Shown one piece after another: positions 7,947 through 16,821 of a stretch of DNA of 32,780 bases (positions are counted from its first letter, which is position 1; the number at the start of each line of letters is the position of its first letter). Location: contig CAZKHG010000042.1 in assembly GCA_964552655.1 (NCBI GenBank), forward strand, positions 1 to 32,780, in the 5' to 3' direction. Source of the stretch: CAZKHG01 sp964552655 (lineage in GTDB: Bacteria; Bacteroidota; Bacteroidia; Bacteroidales; Tenuifilaceae). Under the pieces are notes generated by a model that was given only the letters and a program-made list of their open reading frames with translations, was not told the DNA's origin and searched no databases. Position numbers and translations under genes: made by a program.

Positions 7947-8759
7947 TTATCCTTTAATCATTATTCCTGCCCCAAATCTTCCCTTATCCCCTGCCCGTGC
8001 TGAGAAAAAAATGCTATTATTACATTTAGTGCACAATTCAGCTATTTCAATGTTTTCGGACCTTATACCAGAATCAATCAAAGTTCTTTTATTTGCTTCC
8101 CAGAGGTTAAAAACAAGTTTTGAGAACTTTTTGTTCTCCATTATTAGCCCTTCTGTATTTTTAAATGATTTATGAACCTGATCAATAACTTCATTTCCTA
8201 CTTCGTAACAACATGGCCCGATGGATGGGCCAATTCCGACAATTAAATCTGATGGGTTGGAATTGAACTCTTTGCACAATGCAGCAACAGTTTCAGCGGC
8301 TATCTTCAAAACGGTTCCTTTCCATCCGGCATGAGCTACCCCAACGGCCAGTTTTACCGGATCAAAAAATATTATTGGAACACAATCGGCTGCCTGCGAT
8401 ATAAGGCAGATTTCAGGTGTATTGGTAATCATGGCATCAACATCAGGAAGGTAAGATGAACGCTCAAATGCCCCTCGTCCACGGTCTTTATCACCTATAA
8501 CAGCCACTCTGTTGCCATGTACCTGTGAGGCAAACACATAGGAATCATTTGAAAATCCAATTTGATCAGCAATGATTTTCCTGTTTTTCAGCACAATCTC
8601 ATTATCAACCACACCATTTAGGCCAATTGTAAAACAGTTTTCAGTTGAATAAGAAGCCGAATGGTTCCGGGTAGTAATAAAATGGTGGATTTGATCACCA
8701 AATATTTTCAGGTTTTCAAAATGATAAAATGGGATACTGGTTTTACTTGACAGAATCAT
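7947..8759 (-). CDS. pgeF: PgeF-type laccase-domain protein (YfiH family)
   Basis: A 270-residue protein of normal family length. Three zinc ligands of the YfiH fold are visible: SQVHGNRV (H81), QAADCVPI (C126) and VAHAGWKG (H143), followed by VGIGPSIGPCCYEVG at about 174-188. In E. coli PgeF (YfiH) edits peptidoglycan precursors by removing L-Ser wrongly placed at the L-Ala position. Other members have been reported as polyphenol oxidases or as purine nucleoside phosphorylases. No signal peptide is visible, which fits cytoplasmic action. The 365-bp gap upstream should contain its promoter, but I found no exact -7 motif close to the start. Confidence 0.92.
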   Translation of the reverse strand: MILSSKTSIPFYHFENLKIFGDQIHHFITTRNHSASYSTENCFTIGLNGVVDNEIVLKNRKIIADQIGFSNDSYVFASQVHGNRVAVIGDKDRGRGAFERSSYLPDVDAMITNTPEICLISQAADCVPIIFFDPVKLAVGVAHAGWKGTVLKIAAETVAALCKEFNSNPSDLIVGIGPSIGPCCYEVGNEVIDQVHKSFKNTEGLIMENKKFSKLVFNLWEANKRTLIDSGIRSENIEIAELCTKCNNSIFFSARAGDKGRFGAGIMIKG

Positions 8760-9124
8760 AATTTAATCATAAAAGATGGTCAAATAAAATGATTAGTTGC
8801 AAATAAAACAAAATGAGGGGGTAATAAACTTTTTTTATTAAAAGGTTTCCTTTCTTTATGATAATTAAACCATTAGGGCAATGCTTATTTGATGTGTTAA
8901 GTCAAACATCAGAGAATAAAGATTATATTTCATTTATACCGATACTTAAATAAGCTAAGCATTTATGCAATTTAGTTAATAACTGAATATCAACACCTTA
9001 ATACCAAGCCATGCATTTACAATTCCTGATTACTAACTTCTATCTATAACTCTCCCAACAATATACATTATACATTATACATTATACATTATACATTTTA
9101 CATTTTACATTTTAAATTTTAAAA
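8760..9124. other. Intergenic region, 365 bp
   Basis: This AT-rich gap lies between the LytTR gene stop and the pgeF start. It holds no convincing coding frame. The right end is a heptamer repeat. A dispersed inverted pair GCTTATTT (8883-8890) and AAATAAGC (8948-8955) is present, with a small GATGT/ACATC hairpin between the arms. No tRNA-like or riboswitch-like fold was recognised. Confidence 0.5.
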
Positions 9125-9126
9125 TT
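9064..9126. repeat. Heptamer tandem repeat at the LytTR stop codon
   Basis: Nine 7-bp units in a row: TACATTA four times, TACATTT three times, then TAAATTT and TAAAATT. The last unit overlaps the stop codon of the LytTR gene (stop at 9127-9125 on the minus strand). The units decay in order toward the gene. Confidence 0.85.
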
Positions 9127-9880
9127 ATCTCTCCAGCCACTCCTTAAACTCCACAACCCTCTCACGGCTTACGATGATATCCTCATCGGATGAAACAGCA
9201 AGTTTTACCTTTAAACGGCTGTTGGAATAGGCAACAATATCATTTATGGATTTAATATTGATGATATATTTTCGGTTAACCCTGAAAAATATTTTGGGAT
9301 CAATTAAGTCCTCAAGCTGCTCCAGGGTATAATCTATGCTGTAATCCCGGCCAGCGGTTGTTTTGATAAAGGTTGATTTCTCCATGCTGAAGAACGCTGC
9401 AATCTCATCAACCTGTACCATACGTAGATGCTCCCCAACTTTAATCAAAAATCTGGATTTGTATGAGCTAGAAAGCATCAGAAGGGTTTTGGCTATTGCA
9501 TCACTATCAGCGCCAACCTTTTTGCTTAACCCGGATTTAAACTTGTGCACTGCAGCCTTTAGCTCTTGTTCATCGATGGGTTTTAACAGGTAGTCTATGC
9601 TGTTGACCTTAAATGCTTTAAGGGCATACTCGTTGAATGCGGTAGTAAATATCACCGGAAAATCAACATGAACCTGTTCGAAAATCTCGAAGCTTAGACC
9701 ATCCGCCAGCTGTATATCGAAGAAACCGAGACTGGGTTGTTTATTGGCGTTTAGCCATTTTACAGCCGATTTAACCGAGTCGAGCGTTTTAACAAGGGTA
9801 AAATCGGGGAATGATCGTGAAATCAGACCCGCCAGCCTTTCGGCCGATAATTGCTCGTCCTCAACAATGATAAAATCCAT
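9125..9880 (-). CDS. LytTR-family response regulator
   Basis: A 251-residue regulator. The receiver domain (about 1-120) has the acidic pair E7/D8, phospho-acceptor D55 in LGFFDIQLADG, T79/T80 and K100 in DYLLKPI. The LytTR DNA-binding domain covers about 145-250, with FLIKVGEHLRMV, IAAFFSMEKSTFI, FFRVNRKYIIN and a terminal VSRERVVEFKEWL. It is the last gene of the minus-strand cluster and the natural partner of the LytS-type kinase. Two enzyme genes lie between the pair, which is unusual for this class, where kinase and regulator normally adjoin. Its likely targets are LytTR boxes, which I did not identify. Confidence 0.93.
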   Translation of the reverse strand: MDFIIVEDEQLSAERLAGLISRSFPDFTLVKTLDSVKSAVKWLNANKQPSLGFFDIQLADGLSFEIFEQVHVDFPVIFTTAFNEYALKAFKVNSIDYLLKPIDEQELKAAVHKFKSGLSKKVGADSDAIAKTLLMLSSSYKSRFLIKVGEHLRMVQVDEIAAFFSMEKSTFIKTTAGRDYSIDYTLEQLEDLIDPKIFFRVNRKYIINIKSINDIVAYSNSRLKVKLAVSSDEDIIVSRERVVEFKEWLER

Positions 9881-9929
9881 AGAAATGATCGCTTACCAGC
9901 AATATTAATACATATTCGGCTAACTCCGA

Positions 9930-10496
9930 TCAGACTACCCCGGGAATCAGCTTTTTAGTTGTCTTTTGGTAATGTATATAGCTGTCGCCAAACGCTTCAA
10001 CCAGCAATTTCTCCTCAACCGATATTCGGATTAATATCGAAATAAACAGGGGTATAACTGTCAAAACCAAAGATATAAGACTGTTCATTCCGATAGCAAA
10101 ACCTGTCATTATCAGCAATAATCCCAGGTAGCTCGGATGCCTGATATATCTGTAAATTCCACCTGTTTCCAGCTTATGATTTTGTCCTATTGAAACATCA
10201 ACAGTAAACGCTTTCTTCAGTTTAATAATAGAATACCACCTGATAATAAGTCCGGCTGAAATCAGAGATAAACCAATGTATGCAGCTATAAAGTTTACTG
10301 AATCCCATACCCCGTAATTTGCAAACATGAAACCAAGGGTAAAGCAAAGGGTAATCATCACCCAAAGTATGATAAGGGTTCCTCTATCCTTCTGGTGTTT
10401 GGTTGAGTCTTTCTTTGAACGTTTAACCAGCATTAAAATAAATTCAGACACAAAAAACAAGAAGGAAAGAAATATAATGAGGGTAATCATTTTCAT
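9930..10496 (-). CDS. Isoprenylcysteine carboxyl methyltransferase-like membrane protein
   Basis: A 188-residue integral membrane protein with about five hydrophobic segments (roughly 2-24, 40-60, 67-88, 120-138, 140-160). The conserved C-terminal signature is present: GGIYRYIRHPSYLG at 112-125, then EEKLLVEAFG at 161-170 and Y-x-x-Y-x-x-x-T before LIPG. This is the SAM-binding ICMT/PEMT-like fold. Eukaryotic ICMT methylates prenylated cysteines. Bacterial homologues act on lipids or small molecules, or are unassigned. It lies 17 bp after the hydrolase gene and 49 bp before the regulator gene, so it is probably part of the same transcript. The substrate is unknown. Confidence 0.85.
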   Translation of the reverse strand: MKMITLIIFLSFLFFVSEFILMLVKRSKKDSTKHQKDRGTLIILWVMITLCFTLGFMFANYGVWDSVNFIAAYIGLSLISAGLIIRWYSIIKLKKAFTVDVSIGQNHKLETGGIYRYIRHPSYLGLLLIMTGFAIGMNSLISLVLTVIPLFISILIRISVEEKLLVEAFGDSYIHYQKTTKKLIPGVV

Positions 10497-10513
10497 ACAG
10501 CAACTTTAATATC

Positions 10514-11989
10514 TTATTTGTATTTTCTCAAAGTAATATTTCTGTATGTTGGGGTTGAGCTGCTAAAATCAACAGCCTCCCCACTCTCTGTAAAGAATAA
10601 GCCGGATTTATACTCCCTGAGTTTATTTTCGCCAAAAGAACCTTTCATAAACATTGAATCACCTGATCTCTCAAAAGAGACCTTCAATGGCTTATACCCA
10701 AAAGCAAAAGATAACCTGGCATACCATTTAAAATCGAGGCCTCTCTGCAATACCTCATATTTACCCAGGTACTTATTCCACTCAGTTTTAAAAGTCGAAT
10801 CACACTCACACTGCATGTTGAAACCATCAGCTAATTTCTGGCTTTGTTGATTTTTTCGGAAAGGGTTAAGTCCATTTGTAACAATCGTATCCCTTCTGAT
10901 TACTTTTTTGTAACTGATAGAGTTCTGAAGAATACCTGAAGCAACCTCAAAGCAGTTTACCGGATTATTGGCTAAAACGACACAACCCAACCCAAACTCA
11001 GGATACCAAACCAGAGATGATCCAAAACCAAACCCGCCGCCATTGTGATTCAGGTAGAAGGAACCATTATCCTCACCGATGTAGGTTCCCAGACCATAGT
11101 TATCTGAAACGATAGTGTACATTTCTTTAAGTAGCTCTCTTTTCAAGAGTTGTATGCCATTAGCATTCCCAAATTTTAATTGGAACTGGATATACTTAAC
11201 CAAGTCATCCACCGACGAGTAAACTGCTCCTGAACCAAGTAACGGTATTTTATAATGTTTCACCCTGGTTGCATAAATATGACCTTCTGTTTTATTGGGG
11301 GTAGAAAGAAAATCATAATCAGAAATAGTGGTTGAGTTCATGGAAAGGGGAAGAAAAATCTTTTTCTTCAGGTACTCCGAAAACGGCATCCCGCTGACTT
11401 TTTCAACAATTCTTGCAGCCAAATCAAATCCAAGATTTGAATATGAGTATTTGGCACCTGCCGGATACTTTAACCAAGTTCTTTCGATACTTTTAATATG
11501 ATCATCAACAGAAGAGAAATTATAATCGTAATTATTGCCAACCGGGGCTTCATGGGTAAACCCGGCCGTATGAGATAGCAACATCCTTAAAGTAATCTTA
11601 TTCTCAGGATTTTCTTCAAAACAACTGCTAACACGGAAACCGGGCAGGTAATTGAATATAGGTCTATCCAGCTCAAGAAGTCCTTCCTGCACTGCAATCA
11701 AAACTGCGAGTGCTGTAATATTTTTCGATGCAGACTGAATGCTGAAAAGAGTTTTATTATCAACTTTATAACCGTAGGTGCTTTTTCCATAGCTATATTC
11801 CCATACAACACTGTCGGCAGTAAATAAAGCCATTGAAATTCCTTTTGTTCCTGTATTTCGGGTAAATTTTTTGATCAACTCCTGTTGTTGCTGAAAAAAA
11901 TCATGAGATTTTAACCCGGTCGGTTGACATTTAACCATCAAGGTTGACAGAATAAAAAGGGAGAAAAAAATACCGTATTGGGTTCTCAT
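10514..11989 (-). CDS. Serine hydrolase, beta-lactamase/DD-peptidase-like family
   Basis: A 491-residue exported protein. The N-terminus is a signal sequence of about 20 residues with a Cys at 21. The residue before it is Lys, which is poor for lipoprotein processing, so plain Sec export is possible. The class C/Pfam Beta-lactamase motifs are visible: SASK (S86, K89), YSN (Y183, N185) and HNGG (H315) as the third motif. A C-terminal region of about 130 residues after the catalytic domain forms a lipocalin-like or beta-rich tail typical of such esterases and peptidases. Relatives include D-aminopeptidases, esterases and DD-carboxypeptidases. It sits between the kinase and regulator genes. Confidence 0.88.
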   Translation of the reverse strand: MRTQYGIFFSLFILSTLMVKCQPTGLKSHDFFQQQQELIKKFTRNTGTKGISMALFTADSVVWEYSYGKSTYGYKVDNKTLFSIQSASKNITALAVLIAVQEGLLELDRPIFNYLPGFRVSSCFEENPENKITLRMLLSHTAGFTHEAPVGNNYDYNFSSVDDHIKSIERTWLKYPAGAKYSYSNLGFDLAARIVEKVSGMPFSEYLKKKIFLPLSMNSTTISDYDFLSTPNKTEGHIYATRVKHYKIPLLGSGAVYSSVDDLVKYIQFQLKFGNANGIQLLKRELLKEMYTIVSDNYGLGTYIGEDNGSFYLNHNGGGFGFGSSLVWYPEFGLGCVVLANNPVNCFEVASGILQNSISYKKVIRRDTIVTNGLNPFRKNQQSQKLADGFNMQCECDSTFKTEWNKYLGKYEVLQRGLDFKWYARLSFAFGYKPLKVSFERSGDSMFMKGSFGENKLREYKSGLFFTESGEAVDFSSSTPTYRNITLRKYK

Positions 11990-12027
11990 TTGCCTCAGTT
12001 TAATGAATAAGAGTATTTAAATTAGAT

Positions 12028-13086
12028 TTACCTGTACCCATCAAGAATAGTGAAGTCAATTATCGGAATCTTTACAGTAAATACATCCTTTTCCCTTTCA
12101 ATAACCACAGGCTGTCTGGTTAGAAAATCATATTGCTTTATTAAAGTATCAAGCCCAATTCCACCATTCTGGTTGATGGTTTTACGCGTCTGAAGCTTAT
12201 TCTGAACTACCAGGTAATTGCCTTCCCTGAATATTCTGACCAAAAGTGGTTCATCAGCTGATATAATATTGTGCTTAAAGGCGTTCTCGAGTAAAATCTG
12301 GAGAGAGAGAGGAACTATGTTCCCTGATGTATCATCAACTTTGAGGTCAACAATAAGGTTGTCTCCGTGCCTGATCCTGAAAAGGTTAATGTAAGATTTA
12401 ATGAATTCCAGCTCTGTATTTAATGGTACAAGCTCCTTATCCTTTTGCTCAAGTACATACCTGTATATATCTGAGAGCTGCCTGATAAACTCCTGCGATT
12501 TGGCCGTATCCTTTTCCACCAGTGAACTTAAAACACTAAGGCTATTGAACAGGAAATGAGGGTTTACATAGCTCTTGAGGGTTTCGTACTGCATGGAAAG
12601 AGCCTCTTTTTTCAATCTTTCTTCATTTATTGCCGATTCCCGCCAGAACTTGAAAAACTGGATTACATAAAAAATGGTTGTAATCAGCATGGCTATGCCA
12701 AACTGAATGGAAGCAAAGTAGAAGAAACGTCGAAGGTCATCGAACATGTTGTAGTTAAAAACATAGCTATATATCAGGTAATTAACTATAACAATATCTA
12801 ATGAGGTATAAATTACTGATGCTGACAGGTGAATGGTGAGCGTTCTGGCTGGTTTATCCTTCCAGGGAAAAAACTTATCAAGGTAGTATCCCAGTATCTG
12901 GTTTCCCTTCCATATAGTCCAACCTACAATAAACCCATAAAAAATAGATTTCAGATATAATTTTAGGTTAAAAAACAGATTGGAGCCGGCAAAAAAATAG
13001 GTTACAAGTGTTGTAATTAATACCAGAATTACTATATCCCTGATTTCCTGAAGTATAAAATTTTGTTTATTTTTAATTCCGCTCAT
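12028..13086 (-). CDS. LytS-type sensor histidine kinase
   Basis: A 352-residue kinase. The N-terminal half has four likely membrane helices (about 17-35, 48-65, 86-108, 122-145). The PF06580 His_kinase domain follows, with phospho-acceptor H177 in YVNPHFLFNSL, then ELEFIKSYINLFRIRHG and the ATPase N-box LQILLENAFKHN. A short G box GGIGL is near the end. There is no separate periplasmic sensor domain, so sensing is probably through the membrane segments or a partner. The serine hydrolase starts 38 bp downstream. The TPR protein ends 132 bp upstream, on the same strand. Confidence 0.92.
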   Translation of the reverse strand: MSGIKNKQNFILQEIRDIVILVLITTLVTYFFAGSNLFFNLKLYLKSIFYGFIVGWTIWKGNQILGYYLDKFFPWKDKPARTLTIHLSASVIYTSLDIVIVNYLIYSYVFNYNMFDDLRRFFYFASIQFGIAMLITTIFYVIQFFKFWRESAINEERLKKEALSMQYETLKSYVNPHFLFNSLSVLSSLVEKDTAKSQEFIRQLSDIYRYVLEQKDKELVPLNTELEFIKSYINLFRIRHGDNLIVDLKVDDTSGNIVPLSLQILLENAFKHNIISADEPLLVRIFREGNYLVVQNKLQTRKTINQNGGIGLDTLIKQYDFLTRQPVVIEREKDVFTVKIPIIDFTILDGYR

Positions 13087-13218
13087 TATACACCTGCTTA
13101 TTTTAGTTAGAAGTAAGTTAAAAGTAAAAGGACTGGTGGGGTTGTGAAATGAATCTGATTATAAAATTGATTATTGCTCCCCTACCCCATTTTACCAGCC
13201 TAAATATACTTTATTTTT

Positions 13219-13863
13219 TTAACTGTTTTTATTACAAGTCTCAATCATCCTTTGATTAGACCTTGCACCCCATTTTGGGGTAATTCCGGTTTTACCGTTC
13301 TCTTTATCAAATTTTTCTTTGGCTTTCAAAAACTCCGGTAAGGCATTTTTGGCACCTCCACCAAACATTTTTGGGGTAAAGTAAATGTTTTGGGCTAGCA
13401 AAAATTGAGCCCTTGGGTTTTCAGGATTTTCCTCAAGTGCTTTTTCCAGTACCTCTGCTGCTTTCTGAGAATAGGTCATACCACGCATCGGACTTACCTG
13501 AATCCTACCCTGATAAATAAAACCCTGAAGCGCAAGAAGTTCAGATTTATCTCCATTCAATTCTATTGATTTATTCAGGTTGGTTTCTGCCTGATCTAAA
13601 ATCTTGTCTTTTGTATCACCATCCCTCTCCCAAAAACTCATATTGGTTTGAGCATAAGCCAAATAATATAATGGCTCCCATCTGGATGGCTCCACCATAG
13701 CGATTCTCTGAAATTTGCTTACTGCAGCTTGCATATCGGCCATTGTTTTGGCGCTGTCAAGTAAGGTTAAACCTTCGTTAATTGCATTCTCCAGCGCCTG
13801 GTTCTGACTTCGTCCCACGAATGAAGTAGTAACCATAATAATTATAAAAAATAGATTTTTCAT
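13219..13863 (-). CDS. Exported TPR-repeat protein
   Basis: A 214-residue protein with a clear signal peptide (about 1-20, ending near GRSQ). The remainder is helical, with TPR-like repeats: KFQRIAMVEPSRWEPLYYLAYAQTN, AETNLNKSIELNGDKSELLALQGFIYQG and AAEVLEKALEENPENPRAQFLLAQN. It should reside in the periplasm. It lies between the TonB receptor and LytS genes on the same strand and may link receptor and sensor by protein contacts (inference). The intergenic DNA downstream (13087-13218) contains only an imperfect CTGGT/ACCAG pair and low-complexity AT-rich sequence. Confidence 0.85.
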   Translation of the reverse strand: MKNLFFIIIMVTTSFVGRSQNQALENAINEGLTLLDSAKTMADMQAAVSKFQRIAMVEPSRWEPLYYLAYAQTNMSFWERDGDTKDKILDQAETNLNKSIELNGDKSELLALQGFIYQGRIQVSPMRGMTYSQKAAEVLEKALEENPENPRAQFLLAQNIYFTPKMFGGGAKNALPEFLKAKEKFDKENGKTGITPKWGARSNQRMIETCNKNS

Positions 13864-13945
13864 GTTATTGAGGATTAAGTTATTAAGATGTTCTTTATTG
13901 AGTTGTTAAAAAAATTTTGGTTATTTTTATTCTCGATAGCGGTTA

Positions 13946-16087
13946 CTAAAGGGTAATAAACACACCAATCATAAAGAATCTTTTTGCTTCCGGACGAACA
14001 GGTATTGATTCAAATTTGCCCAGCTGATTGGGTGTACTGTAATACCTGTAACTGTAAACATTGTCCCTGCCTAATACATTGCTTAACGATGAGTAAACAA
14101 TTGTTGATTTATCGAAGATTCGGGTTAAGTAGCTTAAATTAAGGCTTATATCCATATAATCTGCGGTTCTCTCACCCATAAATGTTGAACTATTGGGATT
14201 GTTGTAAGGTCTTCCGCTTGCCCAGGTAAATATTACGCCAAACATGGTATTCAACTTCTCAACCCACTTTTTACCAACAACATTGAAAGAATGTTTGGCA
14301 GCAAAAGGTGGGGTTGCACTTGTAGGGTAATCCCTGTAATACCTTTTAGCATCAAGAAATGAGTAAGATATCCAGTAATCGAAGAACCTGATACTCTTTC
14401 TGTCTCTGAAGAAAATATCGATACCTTTTGAGTAGCCATTGCCGTTATTTTTATAAAAATCAGGATCAAAGTATTGCACAGGATCATGGGTAACCAACCC
14501 CGAATACTTTTTATAGTAGCCCTCAACCCTGAGAATCCGGTCGTTTGCTTCATATTGAACATTTGCTATAAAATGCTGGGCTTTCTCATAGTTTAAATCC
14601 TTTTTAAATTTCAACAGGCTCTCCTCCGGGGTTTGGTAAAATGACCCGTACGCAAATGATAATTGTACATTTTTGTTTATTGAATAAGCAGCTGATGTTC
14701 TGATTGACAAGGCAGGTTGATCAATCACACTGCTGTACTCCCCGCGGATTCCTGTTCTTAGAGCCAACCGGGGAAGTGGGTTAATTTCAGCTTCTGCAAA
14801 TGCCGATGAGTTGTAATCCTTAAAATTATCCTTAAAAATAAACCCGGCTTGGTTAGCTGCGTACTTCTCATTAAAAACATTTAATACTTCCTCCCCGCCA
14901 CACAGGAATGAGATACGGTTTGTAAACTTCTTTTTAAGGGTGATTTTCCCCTGCAAATTGGTATTGTAATCATTCACATCAAATGCCTGTAATTTGAGCT
15001 TATTTTCATCATAAGTAAATGAAACACCCGATTTTAAAATCCATCCGCCACCCATTGAACCTGAATAGTTGATATTTGTGTAGGTATTCTGGTTATTCAG
15101 TGAGATATTTTGCATAGCCCCAATCTGGCTCATATCGGGATACGAGAGTGCACTTCCTCCCATGATAAAATTTGAAAAAACCTTAAGTATTCCATCCTTC
15201 CCCATTCTATATCGCCCTGTAAAAGTTCCTGCAGCACTATGTGGATATTCCTCCCAATCGATTCGTTGTTTCACCAAAGAGAAGTAGGGCTGAAGGTTAT
15301 AGTATTCCACACCTACAGATGCAGCAGCATCTTTTGATTTGAATGTTTGGGTGGCCGACATCCCAACTGTCATTAACCCAATATCGGTTTGTGTTCGCTG
15401 AGGGAATGCATTGGTGTTAAGAATTAGCGCCGATGAGAGCGCCTGGCCATATTCAGCGGAATAGCCACCAGTACTGAACATTGTTCCACTGAAAAGAAAC
15501 GGAGAAAACCTACCGCGCGAGGGCAGATCAGGGGTTGTTGAAGAGTAAGGTTTTTTTACCAGCAACCCATCAATAAAGGTTTTCGATTCGTAACCATCGC
15601 CGCCACGAACAAACAGCCGGCCATCCTCGCCCACAACTGTTGCTCCCGGAAGCGATGTTAAGGCCCCATAAATATCGCCGGCAGAACTTGGGGTTGTAAC
15701 CAGATCGAGTGGTTGAAGGGTAACGCTCTTCTTTTGGTCACCTGCCTCAAACACTCCGGCAGCAATTACAACACTGCCGAGCTGATTGGATTGCTCTTTA
15801 AGTTCAAAATTTACTTTTAACTCTTTGCCTGAAATTACTATTTCTTTCTCAAGGGTTGCATACCCTATAAAACTGGCTAATAGTACCTGTTTACCAGTTA
15901 GATTGGTTATGAAACTAAACTTTCCGGTTTCATCAGCGCCTGCTCCATCATAGGTTCCCTTTAACATGATGTTTGCACCGGGCAATGGCTGACCATTACT
16001 ATCAACAACCCTCCCGCTGATGGTCGTTTGCGAGAAAGTCAGATAGCTCAGAATGGTTAAAATTATCAATACAATAAGCTGTCTCAT
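13946..16087 (-). CDS. TonB-dependent receptor with carboxypeptidase-regulatory-like N-terminus
   Basis: A 713-residue outer-membrane protein. A signal peptide (about 1-19) is followed by a CarboxypepD_reg-like domain (about 22-95, TISGRVVDSNGQPLPGANI). The plug domain is at about 115-230, with LTSLPGATVVGEDGRLFVRGGD and TFIDGLLVKKPY, then a beta-barrel to the terminus. It is shorter than SusC proteins (about 1,000 residues), and no SusD partner is nearby, so it is not a standard polysaccharide utilisation locus. It leads the six-gene minus-strand cluster. The ligand is unknown. The region upstream has only an imperfect -7 match (CACCTTTG on the minus strand, at 16163-16156). Confidence 0.92.
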   Translation of the reverse strand: MRQLIVLIILTILSYLTFSQTTISGRVVDSNGQPLPGANIMLKGTYDGAGADETGKFSFITNLTGKQVLLASFIGYATLEKEIVISGKELKVNFELKEQSNQLGSVVIAAGVFEAGDQKKSVTLQPLDLVTTPSSAGDIYGALTSLPGATVVGEDGRLFVRGGDGYESKTFIDGLLVKKPYSSTTPDLPSRGRFSPFLFSGTMFSTGGYSAEYGQALSSALILNTNAFPQRTQTDIGLMTVGMSATQTFKSKDAAASVGVEYYNLQPYFSLVKQRIDWEEYPHSAAGTFTGRYRMGKDGILKVFSNFIMGGSALSYPDMSQIGAMQNISLNNQNTYTNINYSGSMGGGWILKSGVSFTYDENKLKLQAFDVNDYNTNLQGKITLKKKFTNRISFLCGGEEVLNVFNEKYAANQAGFIFKDNFKDYNSSAFAEAEINPLPRLALRTGIRGEYSSVIDQPALSIRTSAAYSINKNVQLSFAYGSFYQTPEESLLKFKKDLNYEKAQHFIANVQYEANDRILRVEGYYKKYSGLVTHDPVQYFDPDFYKNNGNGYSKGIDIFFRDRKSIRFFDYWISYSFLDAKRYYRDYPTSATPPFAAKHSFNVVGKKWVEKLNTMFGVIFTWASGRPYNNPNSSTFMGERTADYMDISLNLSYLTRIFDKSTIVYSSLSNVLGRDNVYSYRYYSTPNQLGKFESIPVRPEAKRFFMIGVFITL

Positions 16088-16179
16088 GGTTTTTTTAGTT
16101 CAAAAATGATTTCAAATTGTTTAAACATGTTTTCCATTCTTGCTGAAATATGGAACAAAGGTGAGTCGTGTTTGAATTT

Positions 16180-16219
16180 CAAAAAAGAAAATCCCGATGA
16201 TCTGTCGGATCATCGGGAT
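16180..16219 (-). terminator. Strong intrinsic terminator of the DUF2378-like gene
   Basis: A perfect 12-bp inverted repeat: ATCCCGATGATC (16191-16202), loop TGTCG, GATCATCGGGAT (16208-16219). On the minus strand the stem is followed by TTTCTTTTTTG. It sits 45 bp after the stop codon at 16264 and separates this gene from the TonB receptor promoter region. There is no T-run on the plus side. Confidence 0.9.
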
Positions 16220-16263
16220 GAACTGTGAAAAGGTTAAACCGAGTTGAAATTAGCCCTTCTTGA

Positions 16264-16821
16264 CTAAGTCCAAATAATAGTGATTTTGCTTGTCAATGTA
16301 GTATTGTCAATTTGATTCTCAACATCAACTTTCAATGCAGATTTAAGGGTGATCTCCAGGGTTTTTTCAATCCAGCCTGCAATGCGGTTCATAATCAGCT
16401 TTTCGTTGGGATGAAATTTTGAAAGCTGAATCACAGCACGTTTCTCGGCACTTTCAATTACCCTGATATCCGCCGGTTGATAGTATGCCGAGAAAATACT
16501 TGAAGCTCTACTAAGAACAAAATGAGGTGAACTTACCCTGACGAAAATCTTATAAATCCCTTTAAGAGCTATCTCAGCGCTATACCGGCCTATTTCATGG
16601 GCTGCCTTGTTGTAATCGCCATTATAAAAAAGATCACCAGCCTTTTGAGTGGGAATTATCACAGAATCCATCAATGAATACCAGGTTGTGGCATAAATGG
16701 GTTGGTCAATTATTTTCCTTGATTGTTCAGGCAATGATTTAAGCCATTCGTTGTATTTTGGCCCAAACTTTTCTTTGACAAAATCGGGGGTTGCTTTTAC
16801 TGCCGTTCCTTTTATTTCCAT
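16264..16821 (-). CDS. DUF2378/TIGR02265-like protein
   Basis: A 185-residue soluble protein without signal peptide. Its layout matches the DUF2378 (TIGR02265) group as I remember it: MEIKGTAVKATPDFVKEKFG at the start, then LPEQSRKII, WYSLMDSVIIPTQKAGDLFY and GRYSAEIALKGIYKIFVRVSSP. This group was first described in myxobacteria, and related folds include heme-NO/V4R-type sensors. No heme-ligand His could be assigned here. It is monocistronic, with a strong terminator, and is divergent from bTHX. Function is unknown; a small-molecule sensory or signalling role is a guess. Confidence 0.6.
   Translation of the reverse strand: MEIKGTAVKATPDFVKEKFGPKYNEWLKSLPEQSRKIIDQPIYATTWYSLMDSVIIPTQKAGDLFYNGDYNKAAHEIGRYSAEIALKGIYKIFVRVSSPHFVLSRASSIFSAYYQPADIRVIESAEKRAVIQLSKFHPNEKLIMNRIAGWIEKTLEITLKSALKVDVENQIDNTTLTSKITIIWT

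Noticed and set aside
9064..9126. CRISPR-like array
   Set aside because: Repeat units are only 7 bp with no spacers, and no cas genes are present. It is a simple tandem repeat.
13105..13198. AT-rich stretch with imperfect CTGGT/ACCAG inverted pair
   Set aside because: The arms are 5 bp, separated by more than 50 bp, and the surrounding sequence is low complexity. Pairing is likely by chance.
13946..16087. SusC of a polysaccharide utilisation locus
   Set aside because: The protein is too short for SusC, and no SusD or glycoside hydrolase is present nearby.
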